From assembly GCA_015179125.1 (NCBI GenBank), contig WHVA01000091.1:62001-126000 (forward strand): DNA of 64,000 nucleotides. Reading direction: 5' to 3'. A program made the translations under genes and the position numbers. This document shows, one piece after another, positions 1 to 11,359 of this stretch; position 1 is the first letter of the stretch; each line of letters begins with the position of its first letter. The notes under the pieces are model-generated. The model was not told the DNA's origin and did not search any database. It was given only the letters and a program-made list of their open reading frames with translations. The DNA comes from Gautieria morchelliformis. Its lineage: Eukaryota; Basidiomycota; Agaricomycetes; Gomphales; Gomphaceae.

Positions 1-286
1 TCCTCAGGAGCCATCCCCAGGCGGCATCGACGGTGTCGCCGATGTCTTCGTCCTGCAGTTTGACCTTGCGGGTGCCTGTCGCTGCCCTTAGGTGCACGGC
101 GTAGTCCGCGCACGTTGCACAATCGTCCGGGTGGACGATGGCGAGGGCCTCCTCCCATCCTACAATTGTCCAGTGCTCCTGGTCTACTGGAGCACGGAGG
201 ATGTCTGTGGCCCCCTGTCTCGGGGCCGTTGCTCAAGATGTGGACGTTGACGGATCAACGTCCATCCCATCTTTGGGGGGCATCAT
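1..286 (-). pseudogene. Family-A third ORF (ORF3), N-terminal fragment
   Basis: The start codon at 286 (MMPPKDGMDVDPSTST) and the following sequence match ORF3 of copies A2 and A3. Here a small sequence change turns the region after DPSTST into a TGA stop at about codon 18, so no full product could be made from this start. The rest of the ORF lies outside the window. Its function is unknown; see the A2 and A3 ORF3 entries. Confidence 0.8.
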
Positions 287-404
287 CTTCTTGGGGATGA
301 TGGTGGTAGCTTCCAAGAAGCGATGCGCCCTCGGAAAGATCCGAGGTGAAAATTTAACCACACCGTGGCCGGCGCGTCACGTGGTCTGCATGTGACAGAC
401 ACGT

Positions 405-3400
405 CTAGTGGTGTCTGGGGAGGTCACGTGGCTTGCTCACCCCCCGATGCTCTAGATAGCTATCTAGGGCTTCAAGGTCCTTGCAGGACGACATGGGTTC
501 CCATGTCACGTCACCTAGGGTCCAGCGGACCTGGAACTCCAGGTCAGTTGAGTTTATCCATCGATGTGCAATAATCTCGTCGACGAGCCACTCGTCGTCA
601 TTTGCTCCGAAGTCATAAAATGACTTGGCCTCATGACGAGGGAATAATTCGTCGTTGTTAGCCTTGTATCACCATACGAGGCTTGAGTGGAAGACCGGTG
701 AGATGCGACGGCTTTTCAGCTCGTCGGGAAGGTCAAGGGTCACTGTAGAGGCATCGTTGTGAGCCTCGACGACGCGGTATGGTCCGATGTACCGCGGGAC
801 CAGTTTTCTGGCTCTTCCTTTCGGGAGAGTTAGGTTTTGTGTCGAGAGGTAGACGCGGTCGTTGGCCGCGTACCTGTCGCTTGCTGTACGTTTCTTGTTT
901 GCATGAAACATTTGCATCACCCGATGCTCTATGATTGCATTGTGTGCCGCCATCAGGTTCCATCTTGCCTGATGTGCGAACCAGGCTACCCCCTTGAACG
1001 GGGTGTCCACGGCTATGGGGAGGTCTATCTGAGGCATATAGCTGTGGTTCAGCTCGACGGGCGTGAACCCTGTGGTCGCGCTGACGTTGCTGTTGAGGGC
1101 GACCTCAACCATCGGGCATTTCAATGCCCAATCCTTTTGATCGTCTCTGATGACCGCGCGCAATATCTGACCGATCGAGCGGTTTGCCCGCTCGGTGGCT
1201 CCATCCGTTTGGGGATGGAAGCAGTTGACATGAGGAGTTTAGTCCCCATGAGTCGCTGTAGTTCATGCCAGAAGATCGATGTGAACTTCGAGTCTCTATC
1301 CGAGACGATGGAGTCGGGGACTCCGTGGAGTCGAACGATCTCCTTCAGGAACAGCCAGGCTATTCCCTTGGCTGACATGCTCATTGTGGTTGGTACGAGG
1401 TGAACAAGCGAAGTTAGTCCGTCGATGACTACCATCAGGTAGTCACAGTCGTTAGATTTGGGCAGGGGCCCCATGAAGTCGATGCCAATTGACTGCCATG
1501 GCCTATCCGGGATGGGTAGGCTGTGTAGTAGGCCTTTAGGCCGTTGTGGTCCGGTTTTCGTCATCTGACATCTCGCGCACGACGTGCAGAATGACTCTAT
1601 GTCTGGGCTCATGCCCGGCCACCAATACGACCTTCGAACGTAGTTCGAAGTCTTCAGATGGCCGTAGTGGCCGACTATCTGATGTGCCCGATCGATGATG
1701 ATTTCGATCAGTCTCCTTCCCCCCTGAAGAACAGAGCGGGGGACAGCGATGACGTCCCTTTTGAGCTGGTTTTTAGTCCAGATCAGTCCGTCCCGGATTC
1801 CAAATCTCGGGTGCGCGTCCGGGTGCGCCATGATCTTTGAGAACATGGCGTCCTTGTGGTACGCGTCTCATAGCACCTTAGACAGGTCTTCACCCTGTTC
1901 GACGATCCGGCGCAGGGGTGCGCCGTCATTCCCTGCGGTGATGACTCTTACGTCATCGTCGTCGTCGTGGTGTGATGCGGCGACGTTCGCGGGCTTTGGT
2001 GAGCCCTCGTTTAGTGCGGCGGATTCTGTGATTCTCGCCTCCGTCTTCTCAGCGAGGCATTTAGAACGTCTCGTCGCTGCTGTACGCAGCTCGATATACC
2101 GGTCGGTGGGCAATAGTTCACCATCCGGGTCTAAACGCGCGTCTGCGTTCACGAAGACGTGGTCTGGGTGATTGTCATCACTTGTGTCGCTCTCGTAGTA
2201 GCGCGACAGGCAGTCCGCTACCTTGTTCTCCAAACCGTCGACATGTACGGTGTTGAAATTGAACTGGGAGAGAAACTCCCACCATCTGACCTGATGGTCA
2301 GACAGGCTCTTTTGGGTCTCGAAATACTTGAGCCCTTTGTGGTCTGTGACGAGGGTGAACCTTCGCCCTAGCAATTTGTCCTCCCATTTCATGAGAGCCT
2401 CGAGCACCACGATCGTCTCGTGCTCGTGAGTCCGATAGTGTTGCTGAGCAACGCTGAACTTCTTTGACAAGAAGCCGGCCGGCCGACAGGTCTTCCAGTC
2501 GCGACCTTGGCCGTAGACCGCACCGACGCCGGCTTTTGACCCGTCGGTGATTACCCAGATCGGCTCTGGGCACCTAGCGTCTACTGGACGCAGGATCGGG
2601 GCCTTACAGGCCAACGCCTTAATGCTTTGCCAGCATTTGTCTAATAATGGCGTCCATTCGAATGGACGGTTATTACGCGTGCAGCCCGATAGCAGGGTGG
2701 TATACGCGCTGACATCTGGCATGTAGTGTGCCAGATACTGTACCAGCCTGAGGAAACACTGGACATTGTTAAACGTCCGTGGCCTGCGCCACTCACGGAT
2801 GCGTTGCATCTTGTCCTTGTTGGCATGTACTCCTCGGCCGTCGATGATATGGCCGAGACATTCCATTCGGATGGAATAGAGGTCCACCTTTTTCTTTCTC
2901 AGAAAGAGGTGATTCTTCCTCAGTCTTTCAAAGACGATATAGAGATGCTCTTCATGCTCCTGTATTGAGAGCGAGAATATGAAGATGTCGTCCATGTACA
3001 CATGGACGAAGCGACCTATGCAGTTGCGGAAAATGGCTGTCATCAGCCATTGGAATGTGGATGGGGCGTTACAGTCTCCCATCTGTATCACCTGGCTCCT
3101 GAAGGTGCCAAGGATCGTGGCAAAGGCAGTCTTTGCTACGTGATCCGGATCTACTCGTATGCTTCCGACATATCGAGTTTTGTTCTATACCGACAGCGAG
3201 CCATATTGCTGCGGATGATGTCCTGATCCGGGAAGGGCGTGACATCCTTCACTGTGTTCTCCTTCTGCTGGCGCAGATCGAAGACGGTTCTCAACGTACC
3301 GTTCTTTTTCGGCACACACAGCATGGGCACGGCCTGCTGCGCGACTGCCGGAATCCACCACTTTGCAGTGGTGTACCATTCTATCTTAGCCGATAGTTCC

Positions 3401-3759
3401 TCTCGGATGTGTTCAGGGCATTTCGGTAGTCGATACCGCATGTGCTTGTTGGGATCGATGAGGTTGATCTCATGATTGATCTCCCGTAGTGGTGGGAGTT
3501 CTAGTGGAATTCCACTGACTAGATCAGTGATTCGTTCCATCCATTCCTCACGGAGGCGAGGAAGATCATCATCCTCACGGATGATGGTGGTGGTCAGCTT
3601 AGAAGCCATTAGGTGCTGTATGTGTCTATTAGGTCCCACGGTGCACGGAACCATTTTCCTCTTCCCCATCGCTTTCACCGTCAGATGAGAGCGTCTCTCC
3701 CTATGGTTGTAGGGTGAGCTTGAGGACAAGTCGTCCCGCGACTCGTCCCCTGGCTTCAA
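405..3759 (-). pseudogene. pol: A1 pol: reverse transcriptase-RNase H-integrase-chromodomain, broken
   Basis: On the minus strand the frame opens at a TTG at 3759, one frame back from the TGA that ends protease. RT has the YMDD catalytic box (about 3000). RNase H has ITDGSKAG and the VTDHKGL segment (about 2550-2340). Integrase has a zinc-binding part (HQIVGHYGH with CTSCARC, about 1690-1565) and a DDE core (IDFMGP, SDRDSKF, then the TERAN glutamate region). A chromodomain-like segment with VRW and WEP signatures lies at about 630-460. Breaks: a frameshift near 3091-3151, another near 1200 just before the DDE glutamate, and a TGA at 667-669 where A2 has Arg CGA. The product would have synthesised and integrated cDNA; the chromodomain typically guides insertion into heterochromatin. 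Confidence 0.92.
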
Positions 3760-6700
3760 TGAGCCAGGTTCGGCTTCGTGCCCGAGTGATCCCGTTCACC
3801 CGTGGCCCTTATCCTCGTTTGTCGACCCGTTGTCGTTGAACGAGACCTTGCCCGTGGGGATCACTTCGTTCCCCTTGCGGATCGTCCCTGGGCTCGAGAA
3901 GTCCAGGGTTATGCTGAATCTCCTCAGGAACGGTGTCCCTAAGATAGCGTCGTAATATTTGACGTTGCTACGTCGAAGTATTCGTTGTATGTCTCATGAC
4001 CGAATTTGATGGTCGTGTTCGTTCCATAATTGATTGTGGAATGGCTGCCTATGCAGGCTAGCTGCAGCGCGATTGGCTGCTCCAGGGAGAATGTCTTCAT
4101 CCCTGTAGCTCGCGTAAATTCAGGGGATAATAATACCCCTTCGCTGCCACTATCCAGCAGGCAGTGAGCTTTTACGCCGTTTATCTCCCAGTACCCGATA
4201 TGGTACGGCTCTCACTGCGCGGGCGCGTTGGCCGCGTCCTGTGCTTGCTTCGGTGGTGATACACCGGCTCGGCCGCCTTGTCTGGCTAACCGAGTGCGAG
4301 CCGCCATGACTTTCGTGGCGGTTTGTCTTCCGCGCGAATCTGATCGCGCTGGACCTGTAGGTGGTGTCCTCCACCTCTTCGTCCCATTCATAGTATGGGA
4401 CGGCTCAAGGCCCACTCTTCGGGGGATGTCTCCGTTATTCGGAGTGTCGTTGGGTTGGGGATCTCCCTCCCCCTCTTCATCAATTTGTTGAAGAGAGCTT
4501 TGATCGGGATCCGTCTCCGGATCCTCGGCCTCACCGTCGTGCCTTACGGCCGCTGTCCTTATACCGGACCTAAGCCGGGGGCACCTCGCCTTCTTGTGGC
4601 CAGGTTGGCCGCACTCAAAGCATGTGGTGTTGCTTTGGCTGCCGCGGGCCTGTCGTTGGCGGCCGACGTTTCGCCGGTGGGGCAGGTCGCGGGGACGATC
4701 CTGATGCTTGAGGTGTTTGCTTCAGGCGGGCGTCCAGTTTGTGCTGGACGTGGGGGTAGCCGCTGTCCTGTACCGCTTCTTGTGAACGGCTGGGCCTGGT
4801 CAGGCCCGTTTGTGTCAACGGCTTGCTCCCTGTGAGCCGGGCGGCGCTTGCCGTTGCTGCTGTGCTTTCCGCGGCGCATCCCCATGTTGTATCGGGATGC
4901 TTCCTCGATTATTCGGGCCGTCTCGAAGAGTTGTTCTGTCAGCAACTAGGGGCTATGGCAGGGAAGGTTCGGTAGGTTCTTAGAAAGCTAGAATCTAGAA
5001 TCAAATATACTCTCTCAGTGAATTTATTGTCACTGATGTATAATACATACCTAGAATCAAATATACTACATGATTTCAGTCAACATGCTATGTAAATATG
5101 AAGAATACTACTCGCCTCTCTCAGTGAATTTATTGTCACTGAGAGAGGAGTGTAATCCTGTCTCAGAAGGCATATACTTGCACCCGCCCTTTAGCGCCCA
5201 AGGGCTCGCGCGTCGAAGTCATTTCAAACTCCGCTGGGTGCAGCCGCCTGTGAAAGTAGAAATAACAGAATGAAATGGAGAGATAGAGAGTGACTGGAAA
5301 TTTCGAAAATAAGCAGAGAAATGGATGCATGTACAAGAACAATGTGAGAAACAATTGGAAACACCACACAATAAATTGAACATATTATGCTTGATTTTGG
5401 TGCAGGAGCATAAATGCACCCAACATGTTCTATTGAGCTGCTCTCGGCATTATAGCCCTTTTGAGGACTTCGTTGCGCAGCGTTTCACGTAGCGCCGATA
5501 CAACCGTCTCCGGAACGTGTACTCGTCTGGCGGCTGTATCATACGTGCCGCGTATTCCGTGAGCTCGTTCAGCATCTCCTGAACGGTTTTCATGCCTTGC
5601 ATGACCGCATCGAATTTATTCGATGCGTGATGGTATGTCAGTGTGTGCAGGAACCTCTTTTGAAGGCCTTGCATCACTGACTCCAGCGTCCAGCTGCGGA
5701 TCTGGCGATCGAATCGTTCAATGTTTCGAAAGAACCACTCCTGGGCTTCGCCGGTGAGGCGAGTGCCCACGTAGCCGACCTGCGTGTCAATGCTGGTTGG
5801 CCCTAGGAGGCAGTTCATTTTTAGCCATCGTAGGATGGCTGCCACGAAGACTTCAAACTCTTCGAGGTCCGATCCCCCTGCATATGGCTTGGGGTGGGCC
5901 AATTTCACGCCGGCCTTCGCTAGCACAGACTTCTCTGGGTCTGTGTCCGCGGCGTCTGCCAGCGCCACGCAGATCATCCGTGTGATCCCGTCGTACGGCT
6001 CCATTGGTACGACGTCGGCCTGGTCAGGGATTCCCTGGCCTTCCGTTGGGGCCATGGATCTCTCGCGCGGTTGTGACGCCGCGCGGGGCAGGCTGTTATA
6101 TGCCCTGACGGGCCCCGGGCTCGGGATCGGGAGCATTTTGTGCTCTCGGTTCCGGGGGTGTTTTGTGCCTGGTGTCCCCGGTCAGTCCCACGTTGCGGAT
6201 CCGTAGCCTGCTGTTGTAGGCTGCGCGCGCTTGCCGTGCGTCTTGTATGGCTTGCGTGAGCTGCTCGTCGGGTAGCTGGGCGGTGTGGCTGTGGGCCACC
6301 GTTTCTTCAGCGTTCCTCGCTAGTAGCTCGAGTGCCCATGTGTGGCGGCGCGTGGCTGCGGCTTCTTTACGCTCCCAGTGTGTGACTTCGAGCTCCAAGC
6401 TCTCGGTCGTCGTTTCAGAGTCAGGCTCTGAGGCGACCTGATCCCTAACGATCTGTTGGATCGTTTTACGGCTGTCTGTTGGGGCAGCCGGTTGTTCCTG
6501 AGGTTCGTTTCTGAACCTTACGTCCTGTTCGACCGGGACGGCTGGCGGCGGCATTCGCCGCTTGTCTCGCTCCTTTCGGCTCGCGTCGTGATTGCATTCG
6601 TTAGCTGCGGACTGTCGCGAGCTCGGACGCGTTTCGTTGTGTTCCCCGCGTGGGCGGAGTGCTTTCTGGACGTCCTCCAGCGTGGCTGCGTCTTGCAGCC

Positions 6701-7339
6701 TGACCTCCTCCGCCTGGTGGAGTTCCTTGCCGATCGCCATTAGGGCGGCAGTGGCGTTGTCAAGCTGTGATGCCAGCTGATCGTGCTTGTGGTGCGTCAG
6801 CGTACTTCGGTGCAGCGCAGCCTGCACCTGTTTGTTCAGGGCCTCTGCCGTCTCGTGGTCGATGGTGTGAGCCCTCGAGCTCCTGCGACTAGAGCTTGAG
6901 TATTCCGAGTCCTGACCATCGTCTGGGGCTCGTTTCTTATGCCGTCGTCCTCCTTCAGGGACGATCGTCGTCGCTCTACTTCGTGAGCGTCGGTTTGAGT
7001 CGTGGCTTTGTGCCTGCCTCGACGTTGTTGCTCTACCGTCTGACGACGGCGAGACTTCTCTGCCCTTTCCTTTGTCCTTGGGCAGAGAGAGGTGGGGGGC
7101 GGTGCTGACCCGTTGCCCGGCGTCGTCTCCTCTTCGGCCACGCTCGACAAGACATGGTCGGGATTTTCCTCGTCCTCTGCTGAGGGGACGAGGGCTGTGA
7201 GATCTACAATCTCTCCGTCTTCTATCGTCCTAGTCTCTTGGTCCAGGGTAGCATCAGCCGTCGTGTCACTGGGCTGCGCCTGGGGTGTGGACCTCGAGCT
7301 CGTCGCTCGTGTCCGTCTTCGACTGCGTGGAATCATCAT
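3756..7339 (-). pseudogene. gag: A1 gag-nucleocapsid-protease, interrupted
   Basis: From MMIPRSRRRTRATSS (7339) the sequence runs through a charged, Ala/Glu-rich N-terminal part, a retrotransposon-gag capsid region (about 6130-5460, containing GEAQEWFFRNIERF), a CCHC knuckle (CFECGQPGHKKARC, about 4620-4580) and a retropepsin-like protease with the LLDSGSEG active-site box (about 4160). It ends at a TGA at 3756-3758. The reading frame changes near 6830 and 6110, and a 489 bp solo LTR sits between capsid and knuckle. The same insertion at the same base is present in A2, so both derive from an already broken parent. Confidence 0.88.
4937..5425. repeat. Solo LTR, family C (489 bp), in A1 gag
   Basis: On the minus strand the insert begins TGTTGGGTGC and ends TGACA, and is flanked by a 5 bp duplication, TGTTC on the plus strand, at 4932-4936 and 5426-5430. 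TG...CA ends with a 5 bp duplication are the hallmarks of an LTR left by recombination between the two LTRs of an integrated element. It contains two copies of an inverted motif around CTCAGTGA/TCACTGAG. No internal region of this family occurs in the window, so its class (gypsy or copia) is not known. Confidence 0.88.
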
Positions 7340-7477
7340 GCTCGCAGCCGACAGTAGAGGGTCTACTGGAGGGTCTCAACGATGTTTAGTCGTCGATGCA
7401 GCGATCTTTTTCAAGATTGCTTCGAATCCACTATCGGTTGGTCGCGTGGCGATCAACCGCAGGATAGTTCAAAAAAG

Positions 7478-7692
7478 TGTAAAGGATGTCGATCTTAAGG
7501 CCTTGTATCACAAGGGCACAACAGAACTTGACCGATGAGTGGTATTCTGAATGCTACATAGTGACAGGTAAGAGTAAGATGCGATGGGGGCCTCTGGCCG
7601 GTTCCCACGCATAAACTATACTGTGGGTCCCTAAGGGGCCCACTGGGATTATGTAATAACTAATGTACATGTAGATACACAGGTTATTTACA
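7478..7692 (-). repeat. A1 5' LTR (215 bp)
   Basis: It starts TGTAAATAAC at 7692 and ends CTTTACA at 7478 (minus strand), a TGTAAA...TTTACA terminal inverted repeat. It matches the LTRs at 11009, 20980, 41708 and 60139. Inside is an imperfect hairpin, CAGTGGG-CCC-tta-GGG-CCCACTG, at about 7620-7650. I do not recognise a standard tRNA primer-binding site just inside it. Confidence 0.93.
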
Positions 7693-7830
7693 GCAACCTT
7701 GCTGTCGTTTAAGCCTCCACGGCAGCGAAGCTTGACATGTGGCCTGGCACGTCACGAAGATAGCTATAAAACAATAACCGCCACTAACTCAATTACAAAT
7801 GAAATTATAACACACACTTTGGTTGCTTGT
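7693..7830. other. Unassigned 138 bp between A1 and element B
   Basis: AT-richer sequence with no coding signal. It is the left flank of B: removing B and one CTTGT copy joins it to 25282 onward, so it may be 5' sequence of the LINE or older host DNA. It ends with the first copy of the CTTGT duplication (7826-7830). Confidence 0.6.
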
Positions 7831-8374
7831 TGTAAGAACCCGGCCTTTGGCCGGTTACTTACCGGTATAACCTTCTTCCGAGCCCGAGCCTTGTGATACT
7901 CGTGCCCGAGTACATATGATTCTTATCCTGCACCCAAGCCCGAGCTAGAGCTCATATCCGACCTTGATCCCATGCCCGTATCCCCTTAGTTGCTGATTCC
8001 GCTCCATCACGCATCATTCATATATTACCTCGCCCTGACCTCGCCCTGATCTCCACTAATATGTTCGCCCCTGACTCGTACCCTCGCCCCGTATATAAAA
8101 CCCCCTGTATGCATTCCTACTCCTTAGTCTGAAAATCAACTATCGTATAACTTCGATCCTTAGTTAGTTTCTAAGCCTCGCCTCTTAAGCCAAACCTCGC
8201 CTCTTATTCGTTTCCCTCCGAAGTTGGGACTCGTGCGTAGGGTCGGCGCAGCACATAAGCTGAAGCCTAGTCCCTCTCCGACTTCCCCATCCAAACCTCG
8301 CCCCGTAACCTCGGACTGTACCTCGGGCTTCGCTCCCGACCTCGGTCAACCTTACGACGGATCGTATCGTAACA
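7831..8374 (+). repeat. Element B 5' LTR (544 bp)
   Basis: TGTAAGAACC to CGTAACA. It opens with a small palindrome (CCGGCCTTTGGCCGG) and is rich in GCCCGAGC and CTCGCC words. It is nearly identical to the 3' LTR at 24729-25281, where the main visible difference is an extra GAGCTA unit. This suggests B is not very old, although its internal stops are many. Confidence 0.95.
8092..8099 (+). promoter_or_regulatory. Probable TATA box of element B LTR promoter
   Basis: TATATAAA lies about 260 bp into the LTR, in the position expected for the U3 promoter, and is preserved in the 3' LTR near 24995-25002. The transcription start would lie a few tens of bases downstream. Inferred from motif and position only. 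Confidence 0.6.
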
Positions 8375-8418
8375 GTATTTTCAGACTGCTTACACCCTAC
8401 GTGTCCCTTTTCTTCACT

Positions 8419-9591
8419 ATGTCCATGATAACTCGTTCTTGCACCCTTCGGGGTATATCAGAACAACGACGTTTCTCAGAAGCCCCCGACGATTCACCAC
8501 CCTCCCCGGGGATACCCCTCGCAGACCCCGCCGAGCCTAGTAACAAAGGCAAGGGTAGGGCTGACCCCGGTGACCCTTCAGGTGATCCAGGTAATGGCTC
8601 TGGGGGTTCTGACAACGATCGGGACCTCCCCAACCTGCCACCCGAGGACCTCGGTGACCTCGAGGACAACGAACTTATGCGTCGAGTGTTCATCAAACTC
8701 GCGAAACCTTGCGAGTCCGAAGCACGAGCCAAGGTCAAGGAACCGGATAGTTATGACGGTACTGACCAGGCCAAGCTTCGCACCTTCTTCCTTCAATGCG
8801 TACTCAACTTCTGAGATCGTCCCACAGCGTTCAAGACTGGGGCCTCGAAGGTGCAGTATGCTATTTCTTACCTGTCTGGCTCAGCTCTACAGTATTTCGA
8901 GCCGGCGATCCTCGGCGAAGTCCAACCCAAGCCAGATTGGCTCGAGGACTGGGACAGCTTCAAGGCCGAGCTCGAGCTCAACTTCGGCCCATATGACAAC
9001 GCTGCCCAAGCCGAGATTGACCTCGAGAAGATTGTTATGAAAGAGCACCACAAGGCCGCGCGATTCTTTATCGACTTCGCCCGAGCTTCAACTCGGACTC
9101 AGTGGAACAACGCGGCCCTCCGACACTTTGCCTACAAGGGCTTGGCCAAACCAATCAAGGGCGACTTACTTCACTTCCCTCGATTCCGCAGCCTCGCCGA
9201 GCTTAGGAACTTTGCGCTGGAATGTGACAGCCGTTACTGGGAGCATAAGGAATATGACACCATGATCAATGGTCGTAGCTCCCAGCCTGCACGCGCCACT
9301 AATCAGTCCAGCAGCAATGCCACTAACAACAACCAGTCTTCCAGCGGTTCCAACAACAATAAGAACCGCAACAAGACTAACAACAACGGCAAGGGTTTCA
9401 ACAACAACTCTTCGAACAACAAGAGCCAGCCCGACATATCGAGCAAGCTCGGGAAGGATGGCAAACTACTTCCCGAGGAGCGCCAATGTCGGGTCGATCA
9501 GGGCCTTTGTCTACTTTGCGGCACCAAAGGCCACATTGTAAAGGACTGCCCGAAGAACAAGTCTACCAGCGGTAGCGGTTCTATAGGTTGA
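8419..9591 (+). pseudogene. gag: Element B gag polyprotein with one stop
   Basis: From ATG at 8419 (MSMITR) the frame runs to TGA at 9589, about 390 codons, with a single internal TGA at 8812-8814 (after LNF, before DRP). This is probably a decayed CGA Arg codon, because the frame is otherwise open on both sides. Order: acidic Pro/Gly-rich N-terminal region, capsid domain (about 8740-9290), an Asn/Ser-rich linker (about 9300-9430), and one CCHC knuckle, CLLCGTKGHIVKDC (about 9512-9553). Gag would form the virus-like particle and bind element RNA. It overlaps the pol frame by 4 bp. Confidence 0.9.
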
Positions 9592-11008
9592 GCAGCGAAG
9601 ACCCCCAACGAGGGGACTTCGGCCTCCATTATGGAGGTGAAAAAATAGGTAGCAACCTCGGAACCACACGATCCGAGGATTGCGGTAACCTCACCTGTGT
9701 GCTCAGACTCAGTGCCACTTCTCATTCATTGTCCAAAGATTCCCTTAATGTAGATCTAACCTCGCCTTCGCTTCCCAACGTCGCTTTTGTTGCATTAGTT
9801 GACTGCGGGTCCTCAGACTGTTTTATTGAATCCAGATTTGTCCAGAAGTACTCTATGCCTGCTTATCCTGTCTCTCCTATACCCTTGAAACTATTTGACG
9901 GTAGTACTAACACTACCATTACCCAAGCTCTAGATCTCTGTATCTGCTTTCCAACTGGCGAACAACAATGGGTTACCTTCTACGTAACCTCGCTCGACTC
10001 GAGTTGCTTGGTGGTACTTGGCCACAACTGGCTCACCCGCTACAATCTGTCGATTGACTGGGTATTGGGCAGTATTACTTTCAAGACCATCGACCTAACT
10101 ACGACTCCAGCGACCACGGCGACGTCAGCCCGCTCAGCTTCGGCTATGACTTTGACCTCGCCCTCCGAAGTTGCAAGCACTGCTCATTTCCCTAATCAAT
10201 GCACCTGCTTTCATGCGCGCATCTAGATTGGAAGGGTCCGAAGTGTTTCAGCTCAATCTGGCCTCGCCTGAGCTCCTCGCCCAAGGAGCAACATCAGGAG
10301 AAAGCTCTTCCAAGCTTTCTGAGAACGTTAAAAAACATGTTCCCGAAGTATATCACGAATTTGCAGATGTGTTCAGCAAAGCACGCGCTGACACTCTAGC
10401 CCCCCACCGACTGCAAGATATCAAGATCAACCTTGAAGAAGGGACCTCGCCGCCTATCGGTCCCATCTACTCTCTCTCAGCTTCTGAACTCAAAGCACTC
10501 CGCGAGTTCATCGACGAGCACTTGAACATCGGTTTCATCCGACCTTCGCGCTCGCCTCATGGTGCACCGGTATTGTTTGTCCGCAAAAAAGATGGCTCAC
10601 TTCGGTTGTGTGTCGACTTCCGAGGTTTAAACAAGATCTCGAAAAAAGATCGGTACCCATTACCATTGATTGCTGACTTACTTGATGCTCCAAAGAATGC
10701 TCGCATCTATATGAAGATTGACCTTCGTCACGCTTACCACCTCGTAAGGGTGGCCGAGGGTGACGAATGGAAAACCGCCTTCAGGACTCGTTATGGGTCT
10801 TTTGAATGGTTGGTTATGCCATTTGGTCTCACTAACGGCCCTGCTGCTTTCCAGAGATTCATGAAGAGATTTTCGCCGACCTTTTGGACGTTTGTGTGGT
10901 GGTATACTTGGATGACATTCTAATCTACTCCAGTGACCCCTCCAAACATGTTGAACATGTCAAGGAAGTCTTGCGACGACTGCGACTCAACAACCTCTTC
11001 GCCAAAGA
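9588..11008 (+). pseudogene. pol: Element B pol, 5' part: protease and N-terminal RT, cut by A2
   Basis: Protease has the active-site box VDCGSSD (about 9800-9820) and a later VVLGHNWL segment typical of retropepsins. RT follows with [15 protein letters not shown], the KIDLRHAYH catalytic Asp segment, [11 protein letters not shown] and YLDD (about 10905). The frame shifts near 10180-10220 and again near 10866, just before YLDD. Coding stops at LFAKD, where copy A2 inserted after 11008. The segment linking RT to RNase H is missing from the continuation at 21158. Confidence 0.92.
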
Positions 11009-11221
11009 TGTAAATAACCCGTGTATCTACATGTACATTAGTTATTACCTAATCCCAGTGGGCCCCTTAGGGACCCACTGTATAGTTTATGTGTGGGAAC
11101 TGGCTAGCGGTCCCCATCGCATCTTACCCTTACACTGTCACTACATAGCATCAGAATACCACACATTGGTCAAGTTCTGTCGTGCTCTTGTGACTTAAGG
11201 CTTAAGATAGACATCTTTACA
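11009..11221 (+). repeat. A2 5' LTR (213 bp)
   Basis: TGTAAATAAC to TCTTTACA, same family as the A1, A3 and A4 LTRs. It carries the CAGTGGG...CCCACTG hairpin (about 11058-11082). Short LTRs of this size with no TATA box suggest that most promoter signal is compact or initiator-like; I see no clear TATA. Confidence 0.93.
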
Positions 11222-11359
11222 CCTTTTTGAACTATCCTGCAGTTGATCGCCACGCGACCAACCGATAGTGGATTCGAAGCAATCTTGAAAAAGATCGCTG
11301 CATCGAGGACTAAACATCGTTGAGACCCTCCAGTAGACCTTCTACTGTCGGCTGCGAGC

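Larger units (their letters stand above)
1..7692 (-). mobile_element. Ty3/gypsy chromodomain retrotransposon, copy A1 (3' end outside window)
   Basis: Reading on the minus strand from 7692, the order is 5' LTR, gag, CCHC knuckle, aspartic protease, reverse transcriptase, RNase H, integrase, chromodomain, then the start of a third ORF at the window edge. This is the layout of chromodomain-containing Metaviridae (Ty3/gypsy) elements, with an added 3' ORF. Copy A2 (11009-21157) is a close paralogue on the other strand and gives the reading frames. A1 is not functional as it stands: a solo LTR breaks gag, and pol contains frameshifts and a CGA-to-TGA stop. The 3' LTR and target duplication lie left of base 1. 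Confidence 0.93.

Noticed and set aside
4937-5425. MITE or intron as explanation for the ~490 bp insert
   Set aside because: TG...CA ends with 5 bp duplications at two independent sites fit an LTR better than a MITE, and the ends lack GT-AG at the frame-restoring positions.
5784-6206. Plus-strand 140-codon frame within A1 gag (also mirrored at 12502-12924 in A2)
   Set aside because: It is the antisense shadow of the conserved capsid coding frame; GC-rich codons leave the opposite strand open.
11222-11290. tRNA gene or primer-binding site next to the family-A LTR
   Set aside because: A short TGGATTCGAA resembles a T-arm, but I could not assemble a tRNA fold or a clear match to a tRNA 3' end.
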